A stretch of DNA of 7,153 bases from Actinomycetes bacterium (GTDB lineage: Bacteria; Actinomycetota; Actinomycetes; S36-B12; UBA10799), in the NCBI GenBank assembly GCA_029779995.1, contig JAKOZM010000133.1:1-7153 (forward strand). The letters are read 5' to 3'. A program made the translations under genes and the position numbers. The notes under the pieces were generated by a model that was not told the origin of the DNA, did not search any database, and worked only from the letters and a program-made list of their open reading frames with translations. Below, one piece after another: positions 6,601 through 7,153 of this stretch (positions are counted from its first letter, which is position 1; every line of letters starts with the position of its first letter).

Positions 6601-7153
6601 GTCCAGAACAATGCCCGCCTCGAGCGGCTCAAAGCTCTCGACATCCAGGTCATCGTCGGCAATCCCCCGTACTCATCGGGCCAGGATTCCGCCAACGACG
6701 ACAACGCGAACGAGTCCTACCCCACGCTCGACGCCGCGATCCGCGACACCTACGCCGCGCGGTCGACGGCAACGAATAAGAACTCGCTGTACGACTCCTA
6801 CATCCGGGCCATCAAGTGGGCCTCGCTGAGAATTGCCGATCGCGGCGTCGTCGCGTTCGTGACGAATGGCGGCTGGCTCGACTCCAACACGGCCGACGGC
6901 ATGAGGCTCTCGCTGGCTGACGATTTCAGCGACATCTACGTCCTCAACCTGCGAGGGAACGGACGCACGGCCGGTGAGCAGCGCAAGAAGGAAGGCGGCA
7001 CCGTCTTTGGAGGTGGATCGCGGGCGACCGTCGCCGTCACCGTCTTGGTCAAGGATCCGAATCGGTCGGGGCCGGCGCGGATCCACTACACGGACATCGG
7101 CGATTACCTGAGCCGAGATGACAAACTGGCCAAGACCCAAGCAGCTCAACGAT
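3658..7153 (+). CDS. Type ISP restriction-modification enzyme (nuclease-helicase-methyltransferase), 3' end beyond the window
   Basis: The frame is open for 1165 residues and runs off the right edge. The start ATG has a good ribosome site. Domains in order: Mrr-like nuclease, about 1-160, with DTGID (61-65) and AIQCK (78-82) giving the D...QxK active site; SF2 translocase, about 165-600, with RPHQ (169-172), Walker A CGTGKT (195-200), DEAH (325-328), TATP (361-364), SEGVDVP (555-561) and QSVGRVMR (580-587); helical coupler, about 600-840; N6-adenine methyltransferase with YTP (856-858), motif I LDGFVGTGTF (889-898) and catalytic NPPY (1002-1005). This is the single-chain order of LlaGI and LlaBIII, which modify one strand of an asymmetric site and cut after translocating enzymes meet. 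Those enzymes have roughly 1,600 residues, so about 400 are missing here, including the rest of the methyltransferase and the target recognition domain. The specificity cannot be judged. No frameshift or lost catalytic motif is seen. Motif I has GFVG where DPFAG or PFAG is more usual. Confidence 0.93.
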   Translation, partial: MSTSIYEVLEELDGQATSKADKGSKLERLMAQFLRTDPVYAEQFSDVWLWQDWPDRGGKHDTGIDIVAVDRLTRGNVAIQCKFFDPNSTISKPDIDTFLSASGKEGFTQRIIVSTTDKWNAHAEDAIQGQQVPVRRIGLADLEASTIDWDAFDWATPEALPVTDKKKLRPHQTKAIEDVCRGLATADRGKLIMACGTGKTFTSLRLAEQLVGAGGSVLFLVPSISLLSQTLREWATEAEVPLASLAVCSDRKATARSKATNEDISAVDLALPSTTNIAVLESRWTQAVGETDSMTVVFATYQSIDVVAQAQSQGDLPAFDLIVCDEAHRTTGTTLAGENESAFVRIHDPAYIRGDKRLYMTATPRIYDDASKAKAGEASAVLASMDNADLFGEELHRLGFGEAVAQDLLADYKVLVLAVDETAVSRTFQLQLADEGNELRLDDAAKIVGCWNGLAKRGSAEHSFEADPAPMRRAVAFAGTIKDSKHIESLFAETVRQYAAAHDLDDADGEPVLTCEIQHVDGTFNALERNTRLDWLRADVPNGVCRILTNARCLSEGVDVPALDAVMFLSPRKSVVDIVQSVGRVMRKAPGKQYGYIILPVGIPAGMTPEQALRDNKRYAAVWEVLQALRAHDERFNAMVNRIELVKQRDDKINVIGVPGPDGRGESDGDSTGSQGTLALTFLDEWREAIYAKVVAKVGSRRYWEDWAKDIADIAQRHITRITALLDGGNSTVTAEFDRFLTGLRGNLNDGITHADAVDMLAQHLITRPVFEALFGGYDFAAHNPVAQTMERMLIALDEHNLDDENHSLEKFYDSVRMRVQGVDTAEGRQKLIVQLYDTFFATAFKKTVDKLGIVYTPVEIVDFILRSADDVLREHFGQGLTDEGVHILDGFVGTGTFITRLLQLGLIEPKDLARKYAHELHANEILLLAYYIAAVNIETTYQDLRGELGDPGDYEPFPGLILTDTFQSWEEGDTLDTTVFVQNNARLERLKALDIQVIVGNPPYSSGQDSANDDNANESYPTLDAAIRDTYAARSTATNKNSLYDSYIRAIKWASLRIADRGVVAFVTNGGWLDSNTADGMRLSLADDFSDIYVLNLRGNGRTAGEQRKKEGGTVFGGGSRATVAVTVLVKDPNRSGPARIHYTDIGDYLSRDDKLAKTQAAQR

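Noticed and set aside
5712..6779. A 355-codon plus-strand frame in another phase inside the ISP gene
   Set aside because: Its translation is dominated by Arg, His and Pro and has no motif. The ISP phase holds the coupler and methyltransferase motifs over the same bases.
1..7153. A CRISPR array
   Set aside because: No set of regularly spaced direct repeats was found; the repeats present are a single pair or inverted.
3658..7153. BREX PglX, DISARM or a Type I HsdR subunit as the identity of the large gene
   Set aside because: The nuclease, helicase and methyltransferase lie in one chain in the Type ISP order. HsdR lacks the methyltransferase and PglX lacks the helicase and Mrr-like nuclease.

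Overview
The window is high-GC DNA from an actinobacterium. The coding sequence is rich in G/C at third codon positions, GTG is a likely start codon, and most hairpins lack U-tracts. A 23-nt piece at the left has the exact layout of a tRNA-Pro 3' end (T-loop, T-stem, acceptor strand matching the usual CGGGGTG 5' strand, CCA). The genus cannot be fixed from this. The content is that of an accessory or defence island.

Layout. (1) Positions 1-263 are a genomic junction. A VapC-type PIN-domain toxin gene enters from the left and breaks off at the tRNA-Pro 3' fragment (198-220). A terminator-like hairpin follows (231-263). This is the classic footprint of an attachment site for an integrative element. 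(2) Positions 264-772 hold no convincing gene, only a strong hairpin at 325-355 and a short unassigned reading-frame remnant. (3) Positions 773-2263 encode a 496-residue protein with an N-terminal AlbA_2 (Schlafen-like) domain, a C-terminal GHKL-type ATPase segment and a probable winged-helix tail. A near-identical 19-nt repeat, 232-250 and 2303-2321, brackets this gene. (4) Positions 2264-2686 are a convergent intergenic gap with a perfect 13-bp inverted repeat and a looser second one. (5) A minus-strand gene (3130 to 2687) encodes a small CxxC/CxxxC zinc-ribbon protein. (6) After a divergent control region with a perfect 10-bp hairpin comes a 113-residue helical protein (3302-3643). (7) Fourteen bases later starts a very large gene (3658 to beyond 7153) whose visible 1165 residues give a single-chain Type ISP restriction-modification enzyme: Mrr-like nuclease, SF2 translocase, coupler and N6-adenine methyltransferase.

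How the parts may work together. The ISP enzyme alone is expected to modify host DNA and to translocate along and cut unmodified DNA. The small gene before it probably shares its transcript and could be a controller or accessory factor. The divergent zinc-ribbon protein shares its control region. The AlbA_2/ATPase protein belongs to a family often seen near restriction systems, but a functional link here is inference. The core restriction system is of a known class. The less described parts are the accessory genes, the inverted repeats and the tRNA-Pro junction.
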